A stretch of DNA of 64,000 nt from Streptomyces sp. NBC_00659 (GCF_036226925.1 NZ_CP109031.1:5456001-5520000), one strand, 5' to 3'. Positions 52,834 through 63,170 are shown, counted from the stretch's first letter. The notes: generated by a model from the sequence alone, not told the origin. Program-made: numbers and translations.

Positions 52834-54165
52834 TCAGTTCTGGCCCCAGCGGCGCAGCGCGGGGGCGACCCGCTCCCGGCCCACGCGGTAGAGCGACTTG
52901 GCGCCGCCGCGCGCGGCCCGGCGGATCACCGTCCGCAGCGGGCCCGCTTCGCTCCCGACCGGTGCGAGCGCCGACGGCCTGCCCTTGTCGTCGAGGCCGT
53001 TGCGCTCCAGGATGCCGCCGAGATACGCCCCCGCCCGCTGCGGCGAGTAGTACGGCCGCAGCGCCGGCAGCCGCCCCGCCGCTTCCAGCGCGGCGACCCG
53101 GGCGCGGGCGGCGGCGTACGGATCGCTCTTGCCGACGCCCTGCCGTGCCGCCCAGGCCGGGTCGACACGGGGCGCCGCGCCGGCGTCCAGGTCGTCCCAG
53201 GAGGCGAGGCAGCCCGAGTGCACGAAGTAGTGGTTGCCGTGCTTCCCCGAGCTCTCAACTCCGTTCGAGCAGGGGAGACCCCAACCGCGGACCCCGAAGT
53301 CGGTGAGGATCGCGGTCGGGATGCCGCGGTGCATCGACTCCAGGGCGGCCGTGGAGCTGACCGTCACCAACAGGTCGGTACGGTCCAGGACTTCGCCCAT
53401 GTTGCCGTAGACGAGACGCAGGTTGGCCGGGGCCGGCTCGGCCATCTTCTCGACGAGGAGCTGGTACGGATCGGCCTCGACGTGCGTGGTGTGCTCGCCC
53501 GGCAGACTGCGCAGCTTCATCAGCACCAGCCGGTCGGGATGCCGTCGCGCGTGGGCCGCCGCCCGCTCCAGCAACTGGAGCCGGGACGCCCGGCCCTTGG
53601 GCACCGACGGCTGGACGGCGAAGGTGAGCGTGAAGGGCCGTTCCGCGGACGGCGCGTACGGCTCCCCGCCGAGGAAGGGCAGGGCGCACTCCACGACCGA
53701 GCCGGGGTCGACGCCGACGCTCGTGAACGCGGCACGGAAACGGTCCGCGTCGTACCCGCTGTTGGCGAGGACGAGGTCGGTGCCGGCCCGGGTCATCAGC
53801 CCGTCGACCATCTTCTCGTACACGACCCCGACATATCCCGTGACCGTGACCGGCCGCCGCTCCCGCCCCTGCCACGCGATGCCCAGGCCGTGGGTGAGCG
53901 CGAGTGTCGTTCCTCCCGCGGTGGCCAGGACGAGCACGTCGGCGGCGGCGAGCTCCTGGTCGTCGACCAGTTCGGCGACCGTGACGTCGCGCCGGGTGTC
54001 CGGCACGATCCCGATCTCCGTGAGCTGGCGCTCCGTCGGGGTGGCCCGGGTGCGCAGGAAGAGCGCGTCGAGGGCGTGCCCGGGGGCGATCTGCCGGGCG
54101 ACGGACGCGCCCCACTTCCAGCGGGTGTCGGAGTCGGCGATGACGGCGATACGTCTGGGGGGCAT
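52834..54165 (-). CDS. DUF6716-like putative glycosyltransferase
   Basis: 443 residues. RRIAVIADSDTRWKWGASVARQI at the start resembles a Rossmann-type entry. Later segments VLVLATAGGTTLALTHGLG, TVTGYVGVVYEKMVDGL, LVTVSSTAALESMHRGIPTAIL and FGVRGWGLPCSNGVESS recall the GT-B style C-terminal donor site with a conserved Ser-Ser-Thr/Glu pattern. The enzyme activity is inferred, not shown. ATG 54165 lacks a strong ribosome site. The region upstream (54245-54310) holds the repeated AGCTTTCTC within GTGAGA...TCTCAC. Confidence 0.7.
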   Translation of the reverse strand: MPPRRIAVIADSDTRWKWGASVARQIAPGHALDALFLRTRATPTERQLTEIGIVPDTRRDVTVAELVDDQELAAADVLVLATAGGTTLALTHGLGIAWQGRERRPVTVTGYVGVVYEKMVDGLMTRAGTDLVLANSGYDADRFRAAFTSVGVDPGSVVECALPFLGGEPYAPSAERPFTLTFAVQPSVPKGRASRLQLLERAAAHARRHPDRLVLMKLRSLPGEHTTHVEADPYQLLVEKMAEPAPANLRLVYGNMGEVLDRTDLLVTVSSTAALESMHRGIPTAILTDFGVRGWGLPCSNGVESSGKHGNHYFVHSGCLASWDDLDAGAAPRVDPAWAARQGVGKSDPYAAARARVAALEAAGRLPALRPYYSPQRAGAYLGGILERNGLDDKGRPSALAPVGSEAGPLRTVIRRAARGGAKSLYRVGRERVAPALRRWGQN

Positions 54166-54274
54166 GGTTCGGGAGCCTTTCCTGGCGGCGGCCGGGGGTG
54201 GACCGAGGCTAGGAACGCTGTCTGAGGACGGGATGAGGGGCTGCTTGACGGCGCCTTGGCACGCTGGGTGAACA

Positions 54275-54305
54275 CTGTGAGAGCTTTCTCGACAAAGCTT
54301 TCTCA
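54275..54305. promoter_or_regulatory. Interleaved AGCTTTCTC repeats
   Basis: GTGAGAGCTTTCTCGACAAA followed by GCTTTCTCAC gives two direct AGCTTTCTC copies inside outer GTGAGA/TCTCAC inverted arms. It lies in the gap between two minus-strand genes and may be a regulator site for the DUF6716-like gene. Confidence 0.4.
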
Positions 54306-54381
54306 CCTGGGAGTTGGTGGCAGCGGGAGTGCGTGGCGGGTGCCTTCCGTCATGCGGTGTTCGCCCGAAGTTCATCCCGTC

Positions 54382-55323
54382 TCACGCCCGCGGTGGCCGT
54401 ACGTCGCCGGTCAGATGGAGCCGCTCGCCCGAGCGGAGCTCGAACGACGGCCCTCGCGCGGCGTACGTCACCGCCCCGGGCAGCAGTACCGGCGCCCTGA
54501 ACTCGGCCCGCACCTGCGCCGGTTGCCCCGGCCCGTACTCGGCGAGGCAGCGGGAGACCGTCCACATGCCGTGCGCGATGGCACGGGGGAAGCCGAAGAG
54601 GCGGGCGGTGAGAGGGTGCAGGTGGATGGGGTTGCGGTCGCCGGAGACGGCGCCGTAGCGGCGGCCGACGTCCGGGGCGAGGCGCCACTCGGCGAGGGCG
54701 GGCAGCGGCTCGGACCCCTGGCGGCGCCCCAGGCACGCGCCCCGCTCCCGCTCCCCGCCCTGCTTCCGGTCCCGGTCGTGTGCGTGGTCCTGGGCGGGGC
54801 TCTTGTCCGGGTTCCGGGGCCTGTGCCGGGCGAGGTAGGTGCTCCTCGACTCCCATACGAGCCCGCCGTGGACCCTCGCCTCGGTCAGCACGGTCGCCTC
54901 CGTGCCCCTGCGGTGCGGCGCCAGCTTCTCCACCAGCACCGCGAGTTCGTACTCCGCGCTCGCGGCGCACTCCTCGTGTCCGGTGATCTCGATCGAGGTG
55001 TGCACGAGCCCGAGCAGCGGAAGCGGGAACGCGCGCCCCGCGAGGATCCGCATGGCCAGCGGAAAGGCGAGCACGTGCGGATACGTGACCGGAAGGGCGT
55101 CCGCGCCGGTCGGGAACCCGCACACCCGCTCGTACGCGGCGAGGTGGGCGAGGTCGATCCGCACGCCGGGCAGGACGAACCGGGTGGCGGGGACGGGGGC
55201 GTCCGGGCGGGGCCGCTTGAAGGGGGAGAGCAGGGCGCCGCGGGCCAGCAGCGGGACGAGCGAAGGGGGAGCGGCGAGGGTGCGGGTCCCCGGCTCGGGG
55301 CGGACGGGAGGATGAACGCGCAT
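54382..55323 (-). CDS. MaoC-type hydratase/dehydratase
   Basis: 313 residues. Two hot-dog halves: N-terminal half with LPVTYPHVLAFPLAMRIL, and C-terminal half with the hydratase 2 signature RYGAVSGDRNPIHLHPLTARLFGFPRAIAHGMWT (Asp and His catalytic candidates). A basic insert (about 190-225, RDRKQGGERERG) separates the halves. Probably hydrates 2-enoyl-CoA or dehydrates 3-hydroxyacyl thioesters. ATG 55323 follows GGAG; ATG 55416, also after GGAG, would add 31 residues. Divergent from the acyl-CoA ligase gene. Confidence 0.85.
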   Translation of the reverse strand: MRVHPPVRPEPGTRTLAAPPSLVPLLARGALLSPFKRPRPDAPVPATRFVLPGVRIDLAHLAAYERVCGFPTGADALPVTYPHVLAFPLAMRILAGRAFPLPLLGLVHTSIEITGHEECAASAEYELAVLVEKLAPHRRGTEATVLTEARVHGGLVWESRSTYLARHRPRNPDKSPAQDHAHDRDRKQGGERERGACLGRRQGSEPLPALAEWRLAPDVGRRYGAVSGDRNPIHLHPLTARLFGFPRAIAHGMWTVSRCLAEYGPGQPAQVRAEFRAPVLLPGAVTYAARGPSFELRSGERLHLTGDVRPPRA

Positions 55324-55846
55324 CGGAGTCTCCAGGCGGGCGGAAGGGTGCGGCTCTCGGCGGGCGGTGCGGCGCGGGTTTCGGCGAGCGGGATTGTCCG
55401 GCGTGGGGGCGGGCATGAGGTGACTCCGGAGTAAGTTACCGAGGGTAAGGCTATGTCGGGGAGGGGGCGGGGGTCGAGATGGGCCACGGCGGCCTCCTGG
55501 GGACGGGGCGTTCGGGGGTGGGCCGCGAAGGCTTCGGCGCCCCGGCGCCGGGTGCCCCGGTGTCGGGGCGGCCAGGGCGTTCGGCGACAGGGTGGCCGGG
55601 GCGTTCGGTGTCGCCGGCCGCGGGGCCGAAAAGGGCACAGCTACCCCGGGTAACCCGCACTTTGCCTGCGGCAAAGCGTCACAAACCCCACACTTCGGCG
55701 CCGTAGGATCCCCGTCGCACCGGGTTGCCGAGACCCCTGAACCCCCCACTCCCCAGGGCCGTATGAGGATTCGCGCCCCGCGCGCTCCTCCGAGCCCGAA
55801 CACGCTTCGCACCCGCCCCGGCCTTCGGCCGACAAGGAGCCGCCCC
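55324..55846. other. 523-base divergent region between MaoC-type and acyl-CoA ligase genes
   Basis: No convincing gene. Contains near-duplicate GGGGCGTTCGG units (about 55570-55615) and the inverted repeat listed separately. The 55641-55700 stretch is the least GC-rich and most likely contains the ligase promoter. Confidence 0.5.
55660..55676. promoter_or_regulatory. Inverted repeat CTTTGCC-TGC-GGCAAAG
   Basis: Perfect 7-bp arms with a 3-base centre, about 170 bases upstream of the acyl-CoA ligase start and close to its probable promoter. A likely operator for a fatty-acid regulator; the TetR gene at 52120 is one candidate. Confidence 0.5.
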
Positions 55847-57751
55847 GTGTCCAGCCCGTACTCGTCCGACTCCGTCCCTCCTCTTCCGGAGCCCGAGATC
55901 AGGCGGCTGGACGGTGTCGTGCGCGAGGTCGCGGTGCCGCCGATCGTGGGACGGGTGACACACGGATCCCTCGCGGACATCCCGTTCGACAACGCGGCCG
56001 CCGCCCCGCTGGAGCCGGTCCTCAGCCGGAAGACCCCGGACGGCGAGGGCTGGATGGACGTGACCGCCGCCGAGTTCGCCGAGCAGGTCCTCGCGGTGGC
56101 CAAGGGGCTGATCGCGGAGGGGCTGGTGCCGGGCGACCGGATCGCCATCATGGCCCGGACGACGTACGAGTGGACGCTCCTCGACTTCGCCGCCTGGGCC
56201 GCGGGCCTGGTCACCGTGCCGGTGTACCCGACCTCCTCCGTCTTCCAGACCCGCTGGATCCTCCAGGACTCGGGAGCCGTCGCGCTCGCCGTGGAGTCCG
56301 TGGCGCAGGCCGCCGCGCTCGGCCCCGAGCGCGAACACATCCCCGACCTGCGGCACATGTGGGTCTTCGAGAAGGGCCATGTGGAGCGTCTCGCGGAGCT
56401 CGGCCGCGATGTCCCGGACCAGGAAGTGGCCGTACGGCGCGGGGTGCTGGGCCCGGACACGCTCGCCACCCTCATCTACACCTCGGGCACCACCGGCCGC
56501 CCCAAGGGCTGCGTCCTGACCCACGGCAACTTCTTCGCCGAGGTCGACAACGCCGTCGAACTGCTCTACCCGATCTTCAAGGCCCGCACCCGGGATCCCG
56601 CCTCCACCCTTCTTTTCCTCCCCCTCTCGCACGTCTTCGGCCGCATGGTGGCCGTGGCCTGTCTGCGCGCGCGGGTCAAACTCGGCCACGCCCCGAGCCT
56701 CCAGACCGAGGAACTCCTCGCGGACCTGGCCTCGTTCAAGCCGACCTTCCTGCTCGCCATCCCGTACGTCCTGGAGAAGGTCTTCAACACCGGCCGCGCC
56801 ACGGCCGAACGGATGGGCCGCGGTTCGTCCTTCGACCGGGCGGCCCGGATCGCCCAGAAGTACGGCGAGGCGGTCGAGGCCAAGCAGCACGGCACCGGTC
56901 CCGGTCCGAGCAGGAGCCTGCGCGCGGCCCGGGCCCTCTACGACCCCCTGGTCTACCGGCGCATCCGCAACGCCCTCGGCGGCAGGGTCCGGCACGCCAT
57001 CTGCGGCGGGTCCCCGCTCGGCCGCCGGCTCGCCGCCTTCTACGCGGGAGCCGGCATCGAGATCTTCGAGGGGTACGGCCTGACGGAGACCACAGCCGCC
57101 GCGACCGTCACGCCTCCGCAGAAACCGCGCCTCGGCACGGTGGGCCGGCCCCTGCCGGGCACCCGGGTACGGATCGCCGCCGACGGGGAGGTGCTGCTGT
57201 GCGGCGCGCAGGTCTTCCGCGGCTACTGGGACCCGCACGCGGGCGGTGTCGTCGACGCCGCCCCGGACGGCTGGTTCGCGACCGGCGACATCGGCGAACT
57301 GGACGCCGACGGCTACCTCGCCATCACCGGCCGCAAGAAGGAGATCCTGATCACCGCGGGCGGCAAGAACGTCGCCCCGGCGCCCCTCCAGGACTGGCTG
57401 CGCGCCCATCCGCTGATCGCCCAGTGCATCGTCCTGGGGGACCGCCGCCCGTTCGTCTCCGCCCTCGTCACCCTCGACCCCGAGGGCATCGCCCACTGGC
57501 GCCGGATGAACGGCAAGCACCCGGTTCCCCCGGAACTCGTCATGGACGACCCGGAGCTGCTGGCCATCCTGCAGCGCGCCGTCGACGAGGCCAACCGGCT
57601 CGTCTCGCGCCCCGAATCCATCCGCCGCTTCATCGTCCTGCCCGTCGACTTCACCGAGGAGGCCGGCCACCTCACCCCTTCGATGAAGCTGCGGCGCGCG
57701 GCGATCGAGAAGGACTTCGGCAGGGAGATAGAGGCCCTGTACGCGACGTAG
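55847..57751 (+). CDS. Long-chain acyl-CoA synthetase (AMP-forming)
   Basis: 634 residues. P-loop TLIYTSGTTGRPKGCVLTHGN, FLPLSHVFGRM, adenylate motif YGLTETTAAAT, GWFATGDIG, and TGRKKEILITAGGKNVAP near the C-terminus with Lys as catalytic residue. Activates fatty acids to acyl-CoA (FadD15-like). GTG 55847 is chosen because AAGGAG lies 8 bases upstream; the frame is open for 255 bases more without similarity. Divergent from the MaoC-type gene. Confidence 0.93.
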   Translation: MSSPYSSDSVPPLPEPEIRRLDGVVREVAVPPIVGRVTHGSLADIPFDNAAAAPLEPVLSRKTPDGEGWMDVTAAEFAEQVLAVAKGLIAEGLVPGDRIAIMARTTYEWTLLDFAAWAAGLVTVPVYPTSSVFQTRWILQDSGAVALAVESVAQAAALGPEREHIPDLRHMWVFEKGHVERLAELGRDVPDQEVAVRRGVLGPDTLATLIYTSGTTGRPKGCVLTHGNFFAEVDNAVELLYPIFKARTRDPASTLLFLPLSHVFGRMVAVACLRARVKLGHAPSLQTEELLADLASFKPTFLLAIPYVLEKVFNTGRATAERMGRGSSFDRAARIAQKYGEAVEAKQHGTGPGPSRSLRAARALYDPLVYRRIRNALGGRVRHAICGGSPLGRRLAAFYAGAGIEIFEGYGLTETTAAATVTPPQKPRLGTVGRPLPGTRVRIAADGEVLLCGAQVFRGYWDPHAGGVVDAAPDGWFATGDIGELDADGYLAITGRKKEILITAGGKNVAPAPLQDWLRAHPLIAQCIVLGDRRPFVSALVTLDPEGIAHWRRMNGKHPVPPELVMDDPELLAILQRAVDEANRLVSRPESIRRFIVLPVDFTEEAGHLTPSMKLRRAAIEKDFGREIEALYAT

Positions 57752-57813
57752 TCCCCGGGCGGGGTCGGCGGAATCCCTGGGTGGGGACGGCGCGGTCCCC
57801 GGGCGGAAAAGGC

Positions 57814-57846
57814 AGGAGCCCCGCGACCGGCTGGCGCGGGGCTCCT
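57814..57846. terminator. Bidirectional terminator hairpin
   Basis: Perfect 12-bp arms AGGAGCCCCGCG (57814-57825) and CGCGGGGCTCCT (57835-57846), between the convergent ligase and cold-shock genes. Confidence 0.85.
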
Positions 57847-57899
57847 TGGGTACTGCTATCCGTTCCGGATCAAAGCATTGGGCTCATGGAGCCGAAGGC

Positions 57900-58103
57900 T
57901 TAGAGCGGGGTGACGTTCTCCGCCTGCGGGCCCTTCGGACCCTGCGTGACGTCGAAGGAAACCGACTGGTTCTCTTCGAGAGAGCGGAAACCGCTCGCGT
58001 TGATCGCGGAGTAGTGGACGAAGACGTCCGGGCCGCCGCCTTCCTGGGCAATGAAACCAAAGCCCTTTTCGGCGTTGAACCACTTCACGGTTCCGGTAGC
58101 CAT
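57900..58103 (-). CDS. Cold-shock domain protein (CspA family)
   Basis: 67 residues, the usual length. [18 protein letters not shown] contains RNP1 (KGFGFI), and VFVHYSAI is RNP2. Single-stranded RNA/DNA-binding beta barrel acting as RNA chaperone. ATG 58103 follows AAGGAGGG. The leader to the candidate promoter is about 100 bases, as is common for csp genes with leader-based control. Confidence 0.96.
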   Translation of the reverse strand: MATGTVKWFNAEKGFGFIAQEGGGPDVFVHYSAINASGFRSLEENQSVSFDVTQGPKGPQAENVTPL

Positions 58104-59295
<1,192 letters not shown>

Positions 59296-59370
59296 GGCGC
59301 CGATAGGCGGGCGGCTCCGGGCGCGCACGGCACTACGCTGCTGGGCAGTGTGTACGGGGGAGGGGGAACC

Positions 59371-61248
59371 GTGAGTGCCATCATGCAGCCGCTCGGAGCC
59401 GACGAACCCACGGTCGTGGGGCCCTACCGGCTGCTCGGCCGTCTGGGGTCCGGCGGCATGGGGCGCGTGTACCTGGGACGCAGCGCCGGCGGACGTACGG
59501 TCGCGGTCAAGATCGTGCATCCGCACTTCGCGCTCGACGAGGAGTTCCGCGCCCGCTTCCGCCGCGAGGTCGAGGCCGCACGGCGGGTGGGCGGCGCGTG
59601 GACGGCCCCCGTCCTGGACGCGGACCCGGAAGCGCCGGTCCCCTGGGTCGCCACCGGCTACGCGGCCGGTCCCTCACTGACGGCCGCAGTCGCGGACGAC
59701 GGACCGCTCCCGGTCCACTCCGCGCGCGTCCTCGGCGCCGGTCTCGCCGAGGCGCTCACGGCGGTCCACGCGCTGGGCCTCGTCCACCGCGACGTCAAAC
59801 CCTCCAACGTGCTGCTCACCCTCGACGGTCCGCTCCTCATCGACTTCGGCATCGCACGGGCCACGGACGGCACCGCCTCCCTGACCTCGACGGGGGTCTC
59901 GGTCGGCTCGCCCGGCTACATGTCCCCCGAGCAGATCCTCGGCAAGGGCGTCACCGGAGCCGCGGACGTCTTCTCGCTCGGCGCGGTCCTCGCGTACGCG
60001 GCCACCGGCGAGCCTCCCTTCCCCGGCGACTCCTCCGCCTCCCTCCTCTACAAGGTGGTCCACGAGGAACCACGACTCGGCTCCCTGGAGGGCGAGTTGC
60101 GCGAGCTGGTGGCGGCCTGCCTGGCCAAGTCGCCCGCGGCGCGGCCCACTCCGGGAGAGGTGGCCGTCCGGCTCGCACCACAGGGTGCCGCCCGGCTGGT
60201 GTCGGCGGGCTGGCTGCCGGGCGCCCTGGTCGAGCGGGTGAGCCGAAGTGCCGTACAGCTGCTGAACCTCGAGGCGGCGGGGGCCGTGGAGGCCACGCCG
60301 TCCGGGCCGGTGGGCTTCAGCAGTCCGTCGGTGGAGGACGGCCGGGGCGCCGGGAGCGGGGCCGGGGCCGGAGCCGGTTCGGGGGGCGGGAGCGGTGGTG
60401 TGCCCGGCGCGCCGGGGCCCGGTTCCGGGTTCGGGCCGCCCCCGCCGGGTTTCGGGCCGCCGCCTCCGATGCCCACGTACGTACCCGGCCGGCGTGAGGG
60501 CCGGGCGGCCGGACCGCAGGACGCCGTGCACCGCGAGGGGGTGCCGGAACAGCAGCCGTACGACCGTCCGGGCAAGGTCTCCGTCAGCGTGGCGGCGACC
60601 TCCGCGCCGGGGGCCGGCGGACAGGGCCGCAGGATGAGCTGCACGGTCGCCCTCGCCGTCGCGGGAGCGCTGGCGGCGGTGACCGTGGGCTCTGCGTTCC
60701 TCTTCGACCTGCTGCCGGGCGACGGCAAGGACGACCAGGGCAACGTGGCGGGCGGGCGTCCGTCGGCGAGCGGGAGCCAGAGCACCCCCGCCACGGGGCC
60801 GTCAGTGGGCGCGAGCACCCCGGAACCGGGTTCCACGGCGAGCGCCCCCGAACCGGGTGCGACCGAGAGCGCCTCCGATTCGGGCGAGCAGCTGTCCACG
60901 ATCCCGGCCTCCTACCTCGGCACCTGGGAGGGCGACGGCCTCGCCCTCGGCGGCGCCCTCCCCATGGGCACGTTCCGTGTCACCGTCCACCAGGCGGCCG
61001 TGGGCGAGGAGTTGGGCACCTTCCGGCAGACCGACCAGATCGGCGGCATCTGCGACGACGTCCTCGTGCTCAAGAAGGTCACCAAGAAACAGCTCGTCGC
61101 CACGAGTGTGGCGTCGGAGTCCAACCGGGACGTCTGCACCAAGGGCCGGCACGAGGTCCGGCTGACTCCCGCCGGCAGCGTCCTCACCTACGACACGGAC
61201 AACGCCGAGGCGGGGGACCCGGTGGCCCGGATGACGAAGGTCGGCTGA
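59371..61248 (+). CDS. Receptor-type serine/threonine protein kinase
   Basis: 625 residues. Kinase domain 18-275: GSGGMGRVYLG loop (26-36), Lys47 in VAVKIV, HRDVKPSN with Asp141, DFGIAR and SPGYMSPEQ. A Gly/Pro-rich juxtamembrane stretch (about 320-395) leads to one membrane helix (about 422-446), then a Ser/Thr/Pro linker and a C-terminal extracytoplasmic domain (about 510-625) with a Cys pair (GGICDDV and NRDVCTK) and no PASTA repeats. GTG 59371 follows GGGGGAGGGGG. The signal sensed is unknown. Confidence 0.92.
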   Translation: MSAIMQPLGADEPTVVGPYRLLGRLGSGGMGRVYLGRSAGGRTVAVKIVHPHFALDEEFRARFRREVEAARRVGGAWTAPVLDADPEAPVPWVATGYAAGPSLTAAVADDGPLPVHSARVLGAGLAEALTAVHALGLVHRDVKPSNVLLTLDGPLLIDFGIARATDGTASLTSTGVSVGSPGYMSPEQILGKGVTGAADVFSLGAVLAYAATGEPPFPGDSSASLLYKVVHEEPRLGSLEGELRELVAACLAKSPAARPTPGEVAVRLAPQGAARLVSAGWLPGALVERVSRSAVQLLNLEAAGAVEATPSGPVGFSSPSVEDGRGAGSGAGAGAGSGGGSGGVPGAPGPGSGFGPPPPGFGPPPPMPTYVPGRREGRAAGPQDAVHREGVPEQQPYDRPGKVSVSVAATSAPGAGGQGRRMSCTVALAVAGALAAVTVGSAFLFDLLPGDGKDDQGNVAGGRPSASGSQSTPATGPSVGASTPEPGSTASAPEPGATESASDSGEQLSTIPASYLGTWEGDGLALGGALPMGTFRVTVHQAAVGEELGTFRQTDQIGGICDDVLVLKKVTKKQLVATSVASESNRDVCTKGRHEVRLTPAGSVLTYDTDNAEAGDPVARMTKVG

Positions 61249-61276
61249 AGTCCCGCGCCGGAAGCCGAGGTCCGCA

Positions 61277-61318
61277 CCGCCCCGTGGCCGCCGTCCTGGG
61301 ACGGCGGCCACGGGGCGG
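61277..61318. terminator. 20-bp perfect terminator hairpin
   Basis: Perfect arms at 61277-61296 and 61299-61318 with a two-base loop, between the convergent kinase and CU044_5270-family genes. No U-tract. Confidence 0.88.
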
Positions 61319-61359
61319 GTGGACAGCGGTACGGGATCTCAGCCTGCGGCGGCGGGGTC

Positions 61360-62457
61360 TCAGTCCTTCTGCCCGGGCGTCTGCTTCATGCCGTCGACGA
61401 CCGCGCGCTTGGTGATGGCGCTGATGCCGCGGACGGTGCCGGGCTTGATGACGACGCCGTCCTGCGTGACCGGCTTGACCTGCACGGTCCGCTCGCCGAG
61501 GAAGACATGGGTCTTCTTGTCGAAGATCCACTCCTCGCGTTCGCCGCTGGTCTCGTCCAGCCGCGCCACCGCGACGCCCGAGCGGCCGAGCGCGTCCTTG
61601 GCGTCGTTCACCACGACCACGCCCGGGATCTTCGCGGCGGCCTTGAACAGGGCCGAGTAGAGCTTCGCGGGCGGGTAGCTCTCGCCGAGCAGGTCACCGA
61701 TCGTGGTGAACGCCTCCTGGTCGGGGGTGTTGCCGCGCCCCGAGGTCTCCTTGTAGATCACCTTCAGCAGCTCGTCGGGGTCGGTGGTCAGCCGGGCCAG
61801 GAAGTCGTACCCCGGGTGGTTCAGGCCGGCCTCGGGGATGTTGCCCTGCTCGTCGGTCAGGCTCAGCGTCTCGCCCTCGGGGCTGTCGTTGACGCCTGCG
61901 TCGATCAGCCAGCCCTTGGTGCCGTCGGCTGACTGCCAGATCTGGCGCCGGTGCAGCTCGTAGCTGACGAGGCTGCCCTTTCCGCCGTCCGTCTTCACGA
62001 AGGTGCCGGAACCCTGGGACTCGATGTAGACGTACTGACCGGGCTTGACCGTGGGGTGGGTCTCCTCGGCCGCCGCCACTGAGGCCTGGTCGAGCAGTTG
62101 CGGCAGGCCCTTGGTGGTCGTGGCGCCGACGGGGACGACCGTCGCGGGTCCGGTGGCGAGACCGTCGTTGTGCACGCCGCTGTCGATCAGCAGCGTTCCG
62201 GCGACGACCGCGGCGGTCAGCGCCATCGCGGGCAGCACGAAAGCCGGGCGCAGCAGGCGCAGCCCTCGGGGCTTCGGCAGGGCGGGGGCGGCCTTCGTGG
62301 TGTTCGCGTCCCGCTGGGTGTCCTGCTGGATGTGGGCCATCAAACGCTCCTTGTGGAACTGGTGACGGCCCGCCGGGAGATCGCGCGCAGTCTGCGGGAG
62401 GAGAGGCGTGCTCTCCTCCCACTCGGCCGGACTCTGCCGGGACTGGGTCGCTTTCAT
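61360..62457 (-). CDS. CU044_5270 family membrane protein, probable sigma-factor partner
   Basis: 365 residues. A cytoplasmic N-terminus of about 70 residues with LPAGRHQFHKERLMAHI, one membrane helix at 72-91, and an extracytoplasmic domain with KPGQYVYIESQGSG, SYELHRRQIWQSADGTKGWLID and ARLDETSGEREEWIFDKKTHVFLGERTV. The type II topology and position directly after an ECF sigma gene fit an anti-sigma or signal-sensing role, though the zinc HxxxCxxC anti-sigma motif is absent. Start ATG 62457 overlaps the sigma stop (ATGA) and has GGAAGGA. Confidence 0.85.
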   Translation of the reverse strand: MKATQSRQSPAEWEESTPLLPQTARDLPAGRHQFHKERLMAHIQQDTQRDANTTKAAPALPKPRGLRLLRPAFVLPAMALTAAVVAGTLLIDSGVHNDGLATGPATVVPVGATTTKGLPQLLDQASVAAAEETHPTVKPGQYVYIESQGSGTFVKTDGGKGSLVSYELHRRQIWQSADGTKGWLIDAGVNDSPEGETLSLTDEQGNIPEAGLNHPGYDFLARLTTDPDELLKVIYKETSGRGNTPDQEAFTTIGDLLGESYPPAKLYSALFKAAAKIPGVVVVNDAKDALGRSGVAVARLDETSGEREEWIFDKKTHVFLGERTVQVKPVTQDGVVIKPGTVRGISAITKRAVVDGMKQTPGQKD

Positions 62458-63170
62458 CGATTTCCTTCCGATACGGGCCGGATCGAGTGGATGTGTTCTC
62501 CTCTTGTCTGTCGATCCGGCCGGCCGAGTTCCCGATTTCCTCGTACGGGTTTTCCCGCGCGTTCTTCGGCGTGGTCGTCCGTGTACGGGACCGGCGCCGC
62601 CCGGGCGGCGGGTCGGGCGCCGAGTTCGGCCTCGGTGAGTTTGCGCAGCTTGGCGCGTGCCCGGGAGAGACGTGAGCGCACCGTTCCGACGGCGATGCCG
62701 AGCGCCTCGGCCGCGGCCGTGTACTCCAGCCCCTCCCAGAGGCACAGCGTCAGGACCTCGCGCTCGGGTCTGCGCAGGGCGGCGAGCGCGCGCAGGGCGG
62801 CGGCGATACGCCGGCGGTCGTCGAGCCGGCCCGCCACCTCGTCGGCATGGTCGGGCAGCGTCGTCTCGGCCTCCGCGGCGGCGTTCGCCGCCGCCCGGTA
62901 ACGCCGGTTGCTGCGGTGGTGGCCACGGGCGATGTTGATCGCCACGCCCAGCAGCCACGGCCGCAGGCTGCCGCCCTCGGCGCTGACCCGGTCGCGCAGC
63001 CGCCACGCTTCCATGAAGGTCTCGGCCATCACGTCCTCCGCCGCGGACCAGTCGGCGGTGAGGCGGAAGGCGTGGTTGTAGACGGCGCGGGCGTAGCTGT
63101 CGTACAGCTCGGCGAACGCGCTCGGATCCCCGGCACGTATCCGGGTACGCATGTCAGTGCTCACCCTCAT
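62454..63170 (-). CDS. ECF-type RNA polymerase sigma factor
   Basis: 238 residues. Region 2: FAELYDSYARAVYNHAFRLTADWSAAEDVMAETFMEAWR. Region 4: LRRPEREVLTLCLWEGLEYTAAAEALGIAVGTVRSRLSRARAKLRKL. A 45-residue Arg-rich tail follows. Directs RNA polymerase to a regulon not identifiable here. The ATG 63170 start is uncertain: GTG 63164 or ATG 63152 (after AGGGTGAG) are possible. Translation is coupled to the membrane protein downstream. Confidence 0.92.
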   Translation of the reverse strand: MRVSTDMRTRIRAGDPSAFAELYDSYARAVYNHAFRLTADWSAAEDVMAETFMEAWRLRDRVSAEGGSLRPWLLGVAINIARGHHRSNRRYRAAANAAAEAETTLPDHADEVAGRLDDRRRIAAALRALAALRRPEREVLTLCLWEGLEYTAAAEALGIAVGTVRSRLSRARAKLRKLTEAELGARPAARAAPVPYTDDHAEERAGKPVRGNRELGRPDRQTRGEHIHSIRPVSEGNR

